Part shown: positions 1 to 8,230 of the stretch, one piece after another
Position numbering within the stretch: the first letter of the stretch is position 1
Layout of the letters: every line of letters begins with the position of its first letter
Assembly: GCF_014196795.1 (NCBI RefSeq)
Contig: NZ_JACIEJ010000008.1
Coordinates: forward strand, 1-64,000
DNA: 64,000 bases
Source of the DNA: Sagittula marina
Lineage (GTDB): Bacteria; Pseudomonadota; Alphaproteobacteria; Rhodobacterales; Rhodobacteraceae
Direction: 5' to 3'
Made by a program: the position numbers and the translations under genes
The notes under the pieces: model-generated
The model's database searches: none
Seen by the model: only the letters and a program-made list of their open reading frames with translations
Told to the model about the DNA's origin: nothing

Positions 1-68
1 GTTAGCCCGCTGGTCAGTGCTATCCGCACCGCATCCTTGCGAAACTCGTCCGTCCGTTTCAGTCCCAT
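1..68 (-). CDS. IS3-type transposase OrfA, N-terminal fragment
   Basis: The 22 visible codons start MGLKRTDEFRKDAVRIALTS, which matches the opening of IS3/IS911-type OrfA proteins, small helix-turn-helix proteins that bind the element ends. An AAGGAG ribosome-binding site lies just upstream of the ATG at 68, which supports the start. The gene leaves the window at base 1, so it cannot be said whether the element is complete or active. It is the only transposase trace in the window. Confidence 0.65.
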   Translation of the reverse strand, partial: MGLKRTDEFRKDAVRIALTSGL

Positions 69-141
69 AGTTCATCTCCTTTGTTGCAGTAAATGATAAC
101 AAAGGAGCGGCATCAAACCGTGACATGTCTACTTTGGCACA
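1..141 (-). mobile_element. 5' end of an IS3-family insertion sequence, cut by the window edge
   Basis: The minus strand holds the first codons of a transposase OrfA and its leader. A plausible terminal inverted repeat begins at 141 and reads TGTGCCAAAGTAGACATGTC towards the transposase, with the TG start usual for IS3 ends. The rest of the element lies outside the window, so the family call rests on the OrfA start and the repeat-like end only. The exact terminus and any target duplication cannot be verified here. Confidence 0.6.
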
Positions 142-287
142 GCCATGAACCAGTTGGGATGACTTTTCACCTTACTGGTTTCTGAAATCTTCCTTTTCGG
201 AGATACCCACAACGAACTGACAAACACGATTGCTGACGGACCACCCGGTCCGGTCCGAACAGTTTGTAATTATTGTTCGAAAGAATG

Positions 288-313
288 GGAACCTGAACAG
301 TGCGCTGCGCGTT
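288..313 (+). promoter_or_regulatory. Possible EcfG-type (general stress sigma) promoter of bphO-bphP
   Basis: GGAAC at 288-292 and CGTT at 310-313 are separated by 17 bases. This fits the GGAAC-N16/17-CGTT promoter known for the alphaproteobacterial general stress sigma factor EcfG. It lies about 50 bases ahead of the heme oxygenase start. The match is short and could be chance. Whether this organism has EcfG cannot be seen here. Confidence 0.35.
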
Positions 314-360
314 TGAGATTCAAAACAATTGCGCTTGCGGTATGGGATGGCGATAACCTC

Positions 361-957
361 ATGAAATCTATAAACTTCGCGCAGAAGGAGGAGGGTGGCT
401 TTCGTCACGCACTTCGGCTGGCGAGCCGCGATGCCCATGACAGCGCCGAAGCGCAGTTTTCACGTTTTCAAGCCGACCCCGCGAGAGAGATGAATTGGTT
501 TCTTGCTGCGCAGCGTTCTGGGTTGGCTGCCTTGAGCCTCGCGCGTTCAGATGCCTCACAGGGGGTGTGCTGTTTGGTGCTGGATGACCTCATCGGGCGG
601 CTTGATTTCGATTTGGAAAAACGCGGCGTTCGTGCCGATGCTGTAGTTTCTGATCATCCTCTCAATGTGACAGCGGTTGATTATTTGGTGCTTGGGTCTC
701 GTTTGGGGACAGAGGTTCTGCGACGCGGATTGGCACCTCAGTTGACGCACTCGGAAATGCCAACCTATTTCCTTGCGCCGGCGGCCGGTGCTCTATGGCA
801 ACGGCACTGCAGGTTATTGGACGCTGTAGACCCCAATGGGCGGGAGGCCGCCCGCATTAAGGATGATGTAATCTACGGCTTTGAATTGTTTGACAGAGCT
901 GGTAAGGCGCAGCGCTCATCCAGAGTAGACACTGAATTCGAAGGACTGCGCGCTTGA
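361..957 (+). CDS. bphO: Biliverdin-producing heme oxygenase
   Basis: This 198-residue protein should open heme to biliverdin IXalpha, the chromophore of the phytochrome encoded next. The segment SRDAHDSAE near residues 22-30 carries the expected proximal heme ligand, His26. The length suits bacterial HemO/BphO enzymes. I chose ATG 361 over an in-frame ATG at 313 because the enzyme fold begins near here, although the ribosome-binding site is weak. Its stop overlaps the start of bphP (TTGA), so the two genes are translationally coupled, as is common for bphO-bphP pairs. The family call is firm; the exact start is less so. Confidence 0.85.
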   Translation: MKSINFAQKEEGGFRHALRLASRDAHDSAEAQFSRFQADPAREMNWFLAAQRSGLAALSLARSDASQGVCCLVLDDLIGRLDFDLEKRGVRADAVVSDHPLNVTAVDYLVLGSRLGTEVLRRGLAPQLTHSEMPTYFLAPAAGALWQRHCRLLDAVDPNGREAARIKDDVIYGFELFDRAGKAQRSSRVDTEFEGLRA

Positions 958-3539
958 CGACGTCGCCCCCTCCCTTGTCGTCAACACAGCCCGTTGATCT
1001 GACAAACTGTGATCGTGAGCCGATTCATCAACTCGGTCGCATCCAATCCTATGGTGCTTTGCTGGCTGTGTCTTCGGATTGGCTGGTGCAGCACGCATCT
1101 GAAAACCTTCCGGATATCCTGGGCGTGGCGGTGGATGAGGCGCTTGGGCGTCCATTGCACGAATTGATCGTCTCCGATGGGTTTGATCGCATCCGGTCCA
1201 GTCTGCGTCTGGTAAATGCCCTGGACACGGTGACGCGCCTGTTCGGTGTCGCGCTCAAGGCCACCGGTCGCAGCTATGATATCTGCGTCCACCAGTCGGG
1301 CGAGATGCTGATCGTGGAGTTCGAGCCAAAGGTTGACGCCAGTCCGCGTGACCCGTTGACCGAAGTGTATCCGCATATTGCCACGCTGCGGAAGAATGAC
1401 GATCTGCGACACCTGACCCGTGATGCCGCGCGTGCTCTACATGCCCTTTCCGGCTTCGACAGTGTGATGGTTTACCAGTTTCAGCCTGACAATTCGGGCA
1501 AGGTGGTCGCTGAATACCGCGCCGACGGGCGGAAACGCTATGATGGTATGATGTTCCCGGCCTCTGACATTCCGGTACAGGCGCGCGCGCTTTACACGCG
1601 GTCGCTGTTGCGCTTGATATCGGACGTGAACGATCCCGGAGAGCCTGTGGTGCCGGGTGTGTCCATGATGGGCGAACCGTTGGATTTGTCTCTGGCGGTG
1701 ACCCGTGCTGTCTCTCCCATCCATATCGAATATCTGAAAAACATGGGTGTTCAGGCGTCCATGTCTGTGTCGATCATGAAGGACGGCAAGCTCTGGGGCT
1801 TGTTCGCCTGCCACCATGATATTCCGCGCTACATCGATTATGAGCGCCGCACGGCGATCGAGATGTTCGCGCATATGTTCAGCTACGAGCTGATCAACTT
1901 CGAGGAGCGTGCCCGCAAGGTAACGGAGGAGGCCACGCGCCGCCTGCAGACCCAACTGATGGCGCATCTGGCCAACGGCTCCTCGCTCGACAAAAGCCTG
2001 CTGTCCGTATCTGAGGAAATCCGCAATATCATCCCGCATGATGGGCTGATGCTCTATGAAAACGAAGAACTGCGGACCGCTGGGGATGTGCCGAGCGAAG
2101 AGCAGTTCCGTGAAATTTGCCGGATGCTGGACCGTGGCGCGTCTACGGGTGTGTTCTCCACTGACCGCTTGTCGAAATTCCTCGAGAGCGCTCAGGACTA
2201 TCAGGATCGCTTTGCCGGGATCATGGCGATACCGATTTCGAAACGGCCGCGTGACTATCTGGTGCTGGTGCGCCGCCCCGTGTCCGAGACGATCGATTGG
2301 GCAGGTGACCCGACAAAGCCGGTGTCGTTCGGCCCGAATGGCACACGCCTGACGCCGCGCAAGAGCTTTGATGTTTGGAAAGAGGATGTACGGGGGCGCT
2401 CTGCCCCTTGGACGCCACAGGAGGTGCACGCAGCAGAGTTGCTGCGGACGGTGTTGCTGGAAGTTTTCCTGAAGATCACCGATGCCACCAATCTGGAGCG
2501 CAAACGTGCGCAGGAACAGCAGTCATTGCTGATCTCGGAGCTGAACCACCGGGTTCGGAACATCTTGAACCTGATGCGGGGATTGTTGTCTCAATCTGCA
2601 TCGGGCGCAAAATCCATGGAAGAACTGACTGCCAACCTGGACGGTCGCATTCAGGCATTGGCGCGGGCTCATGATCAGTTGACCTCCGAGCAATGGGAAC
2701 CGACTTCGCTGAAGACGTTGATCCGTACCGAGCTCGAGGCTTTTGCTGATCGTAAATCCGACCGTATGGAAGTGACAGGGCCTGACGCGATGATTTCGCC
2801 GCAAGCGTTCACGACAATGGCGCTGGTGATTCACGAGATGACGACTAACTCGATTAAATACGGCGCGCTTTGCGACAGCTCCGGCAGGGTTCTGGTGACG
2901 ACGAAGGTCGACGCCAGCGGGGGGTTCCTGATCCACTGGAAAGAAGTCGGGGGCCCGCCAGTCGCACCGCCCAAACGGCGTGGATTTGGATCGACCATCA
3001 TCGAAAATTCCGTGCCGCACGAACTGCGTGGCGATGCGGAAATCTCTTATAAGATGACCGGAGTTGAGGCGCACTTCCGGCTGCCGCCAAGTGTCATCGC
3101 TGCAGTCAGGAAGGAAGGCGAGACCGTTTCGTCGAACGATCTGCCGTCGCAGTCTGATAGCGCCTATAAGATCTCCGGCAAGGGTATGGTGCTGGAAGAC
3201 ACGCTGATCATTGCCATGGATGCGGCAGATATCCTCAGTGATTTGGGGGCGTCCGATGTCAAAATCGTCTCATCCGTCGACGCGGCCATGTCATATCTCA
3301 ACACGACGCAGGTGTCTTTTGCGCTGCTGGATGTGAATCTGGGCGATGAGCAGTCCTTGCCGGTTGCTGAGCGCTTGGCGGCCTCCGGTGTGCCGTTCGT
3401 TCTGGCGACCGGATATGGCGCGGCGGAGGAATTGGTGGAGGCCTACCCGGATGGCGTGGTGATTGTACAAAAGCCGTTCTCGCAATCTGCGCTCGAAGGA
3501 GCTTTCGAAAAGGCGTTTGCGAAGCGCGGCCGCATATAA
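954..3539 (+). CDS. bphP: Bacteriophytochrome HWE histidine kinase with C-terminal receiver
   Basis: An 861-residue red/far-red photoreceptor kinase. Cys19 (TNCDREPIH) is the expected biliverdin attachment site ahead of the PAS domain (about 20-125). The GAF domain (about 145-320) carries PASDIP at 202-207. The PHY domain (about 330-510) carries the PRxSF tongue motif at 468-472. The kinase part has an HWE-type H box (ELNHRV, His532) and the WE pair at 581-582, an N box near 626-633 and a G box near 677-685. The receiver domain (about 745-855) has acidic residues at 748-749, phosphoacceptor Asp793 and Lys840. The start is TTG, overlapping bphO. No partner output regulator is adjacent. Confidence 0.93.
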   Translation: MTTSPPPLSSTQPVDLTNCDREPIHQLGRIQSYGALLAVSSDWLVQHASENLPDILGVAVDEALGRPLHELIVSDGFDRIRSSLRLVNALDTVTRLFGVALKATGRSYDICVHQSGEMLIVEFEPKVDASPRDPLTEVYPHIATLRKNDDLRHLTRDAARALHALSGFDSVMVYQFQPDNSGKVVAEYRADGRKRYDGMMFPASDIPVQARALYTRSLLRLISDVNDPGEPVVPGVSMMGEPLDLSLAVTRAVSPIHIEYLKNMGVQASMSVSIMKDGKLWGLFACHHDIPRYIDYERRTAIEMFAHMFSYELINFEERARKVTEEATRRLQTQLMAHLANGSSLDKSLLSVSEEIRNIIPHDGLMLYENEELRTAGDVPSEEQFREICRMLDRGASTGVFSTDRLSKFLESAQDYQDRFAGIMAIPISKRPRDYLVLVRRPVSETIDWAGDPTKPVSFGPNGTRLTPRKSFDVWKEDVRGRSAPWTPQEVHAAELLRTVLLEVFLKITDATNLERKRAQEQQSLLISELNHRVRNILNLMRGLLSQSASGAKSMEELTANLDGRIQALARAHDQLTSEQWEPTSLKTLIRTELEAFADRKSDRMEVTGPDAMISPQAFTTMALVIHEMTTNSIKYGALCDSSGRVLVTTKVDASGGFLIHWKEVGGPPVAPPKRRGFGSTIIENSVPHELRGDAEISYKMTGVEAHFRLPPSVIAAVRKEGETVSSNDLPSQSDSAYKISGKGMVLEDTLIIAMDAADILSDLGASDVKIVSSVDAAMSYLNTTQVSFALLDVNLGDEQSLPVAERLAASGVPFVLATGYGAAEELVEAYPDGVVIVQKPFSQSALEGAFEKAFAKRGRI

Positions 3540-3560
3540 GCGTCGAAGATCCAAGACCAT

Positions 3561-3594
3561 TCCCACGGCGTGATTGCACCATATTGCCGTGGGA
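3561..3594. terminator. Inverted repeat between convergent genes
   Basis: The arms TCCCACGGC (3561-3569) and GCCGTGGGA (3586-3594) pair perfectly around a 16-base loop. It sits between bphP (plus) and the minus-strand membrane protein, so it may terminate both. There is no good T run on either side. Confidence 0.5.
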
Positions 3595-3602
3595 TCTAAC
3601 GT

Positions 3603-4307
3603 CTAAACCATTTCGATCACACCCTTGTCTATCGCCAGAACATAGCCCTTGCGCGCGATGTTCTTCACCAAAAGCTCCGACACCATCTGATTGCCTAAGC
3701 CGTCGCGTAGTCGCTTGATCCGCGTGGCGCCGGCGGCTTCTTCGCAGTCCGACGCGTCTCTGCCCGAAATCATCGCTTCGATCTGCGCACCTGTGAGAAG
3801 TTCGTCATCCAGCCGCGCTTCGGCCAACACGGACATGGTTTCGATCATCGCATCGGTCAATTTGAAGCCCATCGTGTTGAGATAGACGGTGCGTTCCTCA
3901 CGTGAAATAATCAGGCTCGACACCTCGATCCCGGAGCGTTCCACCTGCGCCATGCGTCGGTTAAGTGTCATCAGCATAACAACAAATACAAGCGCGGCCG
4001 CCAGCAGCGCGGCGGCAAAGATCATCAAGACAAGAATGATCATCCGATAACTCGCAAGCACGTCGGCAAACGCCGTGCCTGACTGGGCGAGGATCATCAG
4101 AAGCTCCACCTCGCCTTGGCTTTGGAGCGCGTCGTTGTTGGCAAAGAGTTGCGCGACCTGATCGTTGAACGCCTGCCCATCCGGCAGTGTCAGAAACAAG
4201 AATCCGGCCGCAGCGCTGAGGATGACGATGATGGCCGCGACACCGCCGGTCACGAGCCGCGTACTCTGGCGCAGGCTATCAGTAACGGAGGTAGTATGTG
4301 CCGGCAT
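3603..4307 (-). CDS. Two-TM membrane protein with C-terminal winged-helix-like domain
   Basis: The protein has 234 residues. Hydrophobic segments near residues 19-41 and 87-112 should span the inner membrane. The C-terminal part (about 128-226) resembles an OmpR/ToxR-type winged helix: it ends with TRIKRLRDGLG and then KNIARKGYVLAID, which recalls the RLRxKLG and GxGYxL parts of that fold. This order (membrane first, DNA-binding-like domain last) is the reverse of ToxR/CadC. ATG 4307 is chosen because GGGGAG stands 8 bases before it. It overlaps the 3' end of the next gene upstream by 29 bases. No function is established; a membrane-bound regulator is an inference. Confidence 0.6.
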   Translation of the reverse strand: MPAHTTSVTDSLRQSTRLVTGGVAAIIVILSAAAGFLFLTLPDGQAFNDQVAQLFANNDALQSQGEVELLMILAQSGTAFADVLASYRMIILVLMIFAAALLAAALVFVVMLMTLNRRMAQVERSGIEVSSLIISREERTVYLNTMGFKLTDAMIETMSVLAEARLDDELLTGAQIEAMISGRDASDCEEAAGATRIKRLRDGLGNQMVSELLVKNIARKGYVLAIDKGVIEMV

Positions 4308-4569
4308 TGGCTTGCTCCCCGGCTGAGGGTGGGCCGTCTTTAAAGCTGACAACATTCAGCAGTGTCCATCCGCCAGAGGCGATGCGATTTGCTGTTTGGG
4401 TTGCAGCCGTGCCTTTGTCCGGGCAGGTCCCGGGCAACGACAGTATACCAAAGTGCAGCTCCAGCGGGGGCTGTTTTTTCGCTTTGTAGGCGACATAGCA
4501 GTCGGCGGCTGCCGTCGACGGTAGGCCGAGCGAAAGCATTATGATGGTCATGGCAAGGATCTGTTTCAT
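4279..4569 (-). CDS. Small exported protein of unknown function
   Basis: This 96-residue protein starts MKQILAMTIIMLSLGLPSTA and has a clear signal peptide with likely cleavage near residue 22. The mature part has cysteines at 24 and 49, which could form a disulfide. I do not recognise a family. Its end overlaps the membrane winged-helix gene by 29 bases in another frame, so the two are probably co-transcribed. Longer upstream starts exist but would place the signal peptide internally. Confidence 0.55.
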   Translation of the reverse strand: MKQILAMTIIMLSLGLPSTAAADCYVAYKAKKQPPLELHFGILSLPGTCPDKGTAATQTANRIASGGWTLLNVVSFKDGPPSAGEQANAGTYYLRY

Positions 4570-4747
4570 GCTGCTGAACCTGCGCGGCGCTGCTGGGAAA
4601 TTCAATAACCAAAGGCGCCAGTGGGCCGCGATATCCGATAACCGGGAGCTGATATTGTGATGAACAGGACGCTGCGGCCAGCTTGGGATCATGAATTTCC
4701 TCCCGCTGTGGAGGCTTTTCAGACTGATCCATGAAAGGACCATCCCA

Positions 4748-5227
4748 ATGGCTTTAAAGCATCTCAAGTACATTACTTCGATCCTCACCATCGGTGCCCT
4801 TATCGCTGCGCTGGCTGCGGCGGCTCCTGCGCAGGCCGCAGACCGAGACAAGACCAAGGCGCTGATCGGCACGGTTGCCACTGTCTGGCTATTGCATGAG
4901 TTGAACAAGAATGGTGCCTTTCAAAAGGCTGAACGCAAAGACGAGCGTAGCCGTTCCTACAGCGGACATCAGCGTGGTGCAGAGCAGTGGCGTCGGCACA
5001 ATGGCAACCGCAAGGCCGCGTCCAAGCCTGCTCTCCCACGTCACTGCCTGCGCGAAACGCGTCGGCATGGGCTTGTCCTTGGATCGGGCTGCTTGAACCG
5101 GAACTATCGAGCGGTCCGCCATTTGCCGCAGGCCTGCCATACGAACTTCCGCGCAAACGGCCAGCGTCGCAGCGGTTATGATTACAGCTGCCTTCGAAAC
5201 CGCGGTTTTTCGATTGCGCGTCGGTAG
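4748..5227 (+). CDS. Exported, strongly basic small protein of unknown function
   Basis: A 159-residue protein with a signal peptide (MALKHLKYITSILTIGALIA, cleavage near the AQAA at about residue 31). The mature part is rich in Arg, His and Asn and has five cysteines in its C-terminal half. A hydrophobic stretch (GTVATVWLL) follows the processed end. AAAGGA precedes ATG 4748. It is transcribed divergently from the 96-residue exported protein across about 180 bases. No recognised domain; export to the periplasm is an inference from the N-terminus. Confidence 0.5.
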   Translation: MALKHLKYITSILTIGALIAALAAAAPAQAADRDKTKALIGTVATVWLLHELNKNGAFQKAERKDERSRSYSGHQRGAEQWRRHNGNRKAASKPALPRHCLRETRRHGLVLGSGCLNRNYRAVRHLPQACHTNFRANGQRRSGYDYSCLRNRGFSIARR

Positions 5228-5244
5228 GGATAAGGCCGGTCGGG

Positions 5245-5260
5245 TGGGGGCTGGCCCCCA
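5245..5260 (+). terminator. GGGGGC hairpin after the small exported protein
   Basis: TGGGGGC (5245-5251) and GCCCCCA (5254-5260) form a tight perfect hairpin, followed by a T-containing stretch. It lies in the convergent gap between the exported protein and allA. Confidence 0.4.
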
Positions 5261-5342
5261 TCTTGCTGCTTTCGAGAACTTCGGTCCTGTCCACGGGTGG
5301 GGCGGGGAAAGCCATCTGGATGGGACCGGATCTAAGGACCCT

Positions 5343-5831
5343 CTATTCTGTGATGACCAAAGGCACGGGCAGGCGACATTCCTGCAAGTTGGAGGTCTGG
5401 CCTATCCGGTCGATCACGGCAAACAGCCCCGGCACATGCAACGGTGTCAGGACACCATGCCATGTACCTTTGTGAAAGTTGACGCCTACCCCCGGGGGCA
5501 CACGAAATGCATGGACAGGGCCGGGGGTGTCTCCGGCCTCCGCCACAATGACAAGCCATTCATTGGAGTGCATCGGGATGAAGGCCTGACTGCCCTCAGG
5601 ATGCCGTTCCAAGATATTGAGATGATAGGGAAGGTCGCGTGGCTCCGCATCGAAAATGGATATACCTGCGCGTCCATCGGGCCCGAAATCCAAAAGCGCC
5701 CGGTCGTGAAAGCGACCGCCCATCCCGTGGTTGATCAATCTGTCGGGAATGCCCGCGGCCTCCAGAACATCGCCGAAGGCGGAGAAGTCCACGGCGGTCA
5801 GTGGCTTTATCTGGATGTGGTCCAAGGTCAT
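5343..5831 (-). CDS. allA: Ureidoglycolate lyase
   Basis: This 162-residue protein matches the AllA family in length and sequence. It should split ureidoglycolate into glyoxylate and urea, a late step of purine ring degradation. Family-type segments are NEWLVIVAE near the middle, then PGVGVNFHKGTWHG with the conserved histidines, and FAVIDR near the C-terminus. ATG 5831 is preferred to a longer reading because homologous sequence starts at MTLDHI. It follows the allantoinase gene on the same strand after 273 bases. Steps from allantoate to ureidoglycolate are not encoded in this window. Confidence 0.9.
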   Translation of the reverse strand: MTLDHIQIKPLTAVDFSAFGDVLEAAGIPDRLINHGMGGRFHDRALLDFGPDGRAGISIFDAEPRDLPYHLNILERHPEGSQAFIPMHSNEWLVIVAEAGDTPGPVHAFRVPPGVGVNFHKGTWHGVLTPLHVPGLFAVIDRIGQTSNLQECRLPVPLVITE

Positions 5832-6104
5832 GGCGGCAACTTTACGAGGGCTTTCACGTCTTTCTACAGAAAGTGTCTGAAGGATTCCTTGACGGAGGCC
5901 ATAAAAACTACCGGGAAAAAGGCGAGCAACTCCATGCAATCGGGAGGATCGACATCGACCCAGCTTCGATTCAGAGAATTGCCCGCCATACCGGACCAGA
6001 CGTTAAGCACGTGTTCCATCACATGCGTTTTGGCAAAGGCGTGCGTCAGATCGGTGTGAAATTGCTCTTGGTGGTAATGATCGATACAATTTTGTTCACG
6101 GTGT
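5832..6104 (-). other. Gap between puuE-uraD and allA, possible gene remnant
   Basis: This 273-base gap is longer than expected in an operon. One minus-strand frame stays open to a stop at 5864 and ends with a hydrophobic stretch (CMELLAFFPVVFMA), but no start has a clear ribosome-binding site and I recognise no family. It may be an untranslated spacer, a small unknown gene or a remnant. Confidence 0.25.
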
Positions 6105-7523
6105 TCATTTGCGAACCAGTGACTCCAGACGCAGGCGCGCAATACGTTCGACCTGCCGACAGGCTTCGGCAAATTCGGTGTCGGGGTCGTTGGCCAGACG
6201 ACGTTCAAACGCGGCAAGGATCTGCGCTTTATCGTGGTCGCGCACGGCTATAATAAAGGGAAATCCTTGCTTTTCTGTATACGCTGTATTGAGCGTTGTG
6301 AATTGCGCGCGTTCCGAATCTGTGAGCGCGTCGAGCCCGGCCGCCGCTTGTTCCGACGTGCTCTCATCGGTCAACCGCTTGGCTTGCGACAATTTTCCAG
6401 CGAGGTCAGGGTGCGCGCGCAGCACGGCCATGCGCTCCTCTGCCGTCGCGCTGCGAAATGCGCGGGCCAGCGCGTTCGCGAGACCTGCGGGGCGATCATG
6501 CGCTGGTCCGAGTTCCAGATCAAAGGCCCGTTCAGCGACCCATTGTGAATGTTCGTAAATTCCGCCGAACGTGGCGACAAAGGTGTCTCGATCCATGACG
6601 CTGGGGCGCGGTGCGCGCGTTGGTGGATGGACCTTGGCCCAGTGGTCGGCAATGTCCTCCCGACGTGGCACCCAGACATCATCGAACTGCTGAATGTGGT
6701 CGAGAAAGCGCGTCAGCCCTGCGATTTTTCCCGGTCGGCCCACCAGGCGGCAGTGCAGACCGACGCTCATCATGGCAGGCGCGCCAGCGTGCCCTTCGGC
6801 GCGGAGCGTGTCGAAGGCGTCGATGAGGTATTCTTCAAAATCGTGGCCCGTGACCCACCCAGGGGCTCCGGCGAAACGCATGTCGTTGGCTTCAAGCGTG
6901 TAGGGGATCACCAATTGGTCGCGGTCGCCCACCTGCAACCAATAGGGCAAATCATCATCGTATGTGTCTGAAATGTAATCAAGCTTTCCGGTCTCGGCCG
7001 TCAATCGCACCGTATTCATCGAGCAGCGGCCGGTGTACCAGCCACGCGGCGGCGTGCCGACGACCTCTGTGTGCAAGCGGATGGCCTCCGCGATCTGCGC
7101 GCGCTCTTCCTCTTCCGGCATGTCGCGGTGTTCGATCCATTTCAGCCCGTGAGAGGCGATCTCCCACCCGGCGTCCTTCATCGCTTCGACCTGCTCTGGG
7201 GACCGGGCAAGAGCACTGGCCACACCGTAGATGGTCAGCGGCAGATTTCGCCCCGTAAACAGGCGATGCAGCCGCCAGAACCCGGCGCGTGCGCCATATT
7301 CGTAGATCGACTCCATATTCCAGTGGCGCAGGCCGGGCCAGGGCTGCGATCCGGGGATGTCAGACAAGAAGCCTTCAGACCCGCCGTCACCATGTAAAAG
7401 ATTGTTTTCGCTGCCCTCTTCGTAGTTCAATACGAATTGAACACAGATTTTTGCGCCGCCGGGCCACTGCGGATCAGGGCGATCAGGGCCATAGCCGATC
7501 ATGTCACGAGGATAGCGGTTCAT
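6105..7523 (-). CDS. puuE: Fused allantoinase (PuuE) and OHCU decarboxylase (UraD)
   Basis: A 472-residue two-domain enzyme of urate degradation. Residues about 1-305 form a polysaccharide-deacetylase-like allantoinase (EIASHGLKWIEH near 110-125 holds the metal-site histidine region). Residues about 310-472 are OHCU decarboxylase (the segment FGGIYEHSQWVAERAF, then LRAHPDLAGKL with the catalytic His, and GFPFIIAVR). The second domain makes S-allantoin, which the first opens to allantoate. GGGAGG stands 8 bases before ATG 7523. It is divergent from uraH, which supplies OHCU, across 77 bases that must hold both promoters. Confidence 0.92.
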   Translation of the reverse strand: MNRYPRDMIGYGPDRPDPQWPGGAKICVQFVLNYEEGSENNLLHGDGGSEGFLSDIPGSQPWPGLRHWNMESIYEYGARAGFWRLHRLFTGRNLPLTIYGVASALARSPEQVEAMKDAGWEIASHGLKWIEHRDMPEEEERAQIAEAIRLHTEVVGTPPRGWYTGRCSMNTVRLTAETGKLDYISDTYDDDLPYWLQVGDRDQLVIPYTLEANDMRFAGAPGWVTGHDFEEYLIDAFDTLRAEGHAGAPAMMSVGLHCRLVGRPGKIAGLTRFLDHIQQFDDVWVPRREDIADHWAKVHPPTRAPRPSVMDRDTFVATFGGIYEHSQWVAERAFDLELGPAHDRPAGLANALARAFRSATAEERMAVLRAHPDLAGKLSQAKRLTDESTSEQAAAGLDALTDSERAQFTTLNTAYTEKQGFPFIIAVRDHDKAQILAAFERRLANDPDTEFAEACRQVERIARLRLESLVRK

Positions 7524-7600
7524 CTTGACCTCCCACTGGATTGCTTTCAACCATCTGAAAAGCGCCACCACGGCGCAATTTGCAAGGGGATGCAACCGAA

Positions 7601-7957
7601 ATGAGCGAAGGTTACCTGACCACACACGTGCTGGATACGGCGCGAGGATGTCCGGCGGAGGGCGTTAGAATATCATTATATCGCATCGAAAGCGATGTGC
7701 GCCACAAGATATGCGACCTGACGACCAACGCGGATGGACGGACGGATCGCCCAATTCTTGGGCAGGCCGATTTTGCCAAGGGCTGCTACGAGCTTGTCTT
7801 TGAGGCGGGCGATTACCTGCGGGCCACCGGAACGGCGGGGCCGGAGCCGCTGTTTCTGGACGTGGTGCCGATCCGTTTCGGCATGTCCGAGGACGACCAT
7901 TACCATGTGCCGCTGCTGATCTCTCCCTACGGCATGTCGACCTATCGCGGCAGCTGA
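7601..7957 (+). CDS. uraH: 5-hydroxyisourate hydrolase
   Basis: A 118-residue transthyretin-like protein. It starts LTTHVLDTARGCPAEG, the N-terminal signature with the active-site His, and ends SPYGMSTYRGS, the C-terminal YRGS signature of HIUases (transthyretin itself lacks it). The reaction converts 5-hydroxyisourate to OHCU, the substrate of the UraD domain encoded divergently. ATG 7601 with AAGGGGA about 10 bases upstream is preferred to the in-frame TTG at 7580. Confidence 0.95.
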   Translation: MSEGYLTTHVLDTARGCPAEGVRISLYRIESDVRHKICDLTTNADGRTDRPILGQADFAKGCYELVFEAGDYLRATGTAGPEPLFLDVVPIRFGMSEDDHYHVPLLISPYGMSTYRGS

Positions 7958-8099
7958 TCCAAGGTTAACTTAAGGGGCCGGAAACAGAGCGCGCGCCGGA
8001 ATGAACGCAGCGCGCGCAGGCCACATGATGTGTTGCGCATGCGGATGCACCACAAGGCGGAAGGATATCTTAAGCCGCCTTTACGGATTTTAACCGACG

Positions 8100-8138
8100 A
8101 ACCGACCGGTTCGCGGCGAAAACCGGTCGGTTGTTAAG
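8100..8138 (+). repeat. Conserved stem-loop repeat, copy 1
   Basis: AACCGACCGGTT (8100-8111) pairs perfectly with AACCGGTCGGTT (8121-8132) around a 9-base loop, followed by GTTAAG. The 19 bases at 8120-8138 (AAACCGGTCGGTTGTTAAG) recur exactly at 26168-26186, where the left arm CCGACCGG is also kept. No T run follows, so a simple terminator is unlikely. Confidence 0.6.
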
Positions 8139-8200
8139 CTTTGTACGCAAGCCTGTCAGAAATGTGGTTAACGCGACGATTTTTCACGCTGCGATCTTGG

Positions 8201-8230
8201 GTCACAACCGCCCTCGGGGCGGTTCGTGAC
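8201..8230 (+). other. Intergenic hairpin
   Basis: GTCAC-AACCGCC (8201-8212) pairs with GGCGGTT-CGTGAC (8218-8230) with a single bulged base and a short loop. It could end a transcript coming from uraH or be part of an untranslated RNA ahead of smpB. Confidence 0.4.

Noticed and set aside
172..438. 88-codon minus-strand frame over the bphO leader
   Set aside because: Overlaps the bphO 5' end and its promoter region, with no domain or start signal.
7984..8030. GCGCGCGC inverted arms as a possible terminator of uraH
   Set aside because: Simple alternating GC arms arise easily in such DNA and no T run follows; not strong enough for a separate feature.
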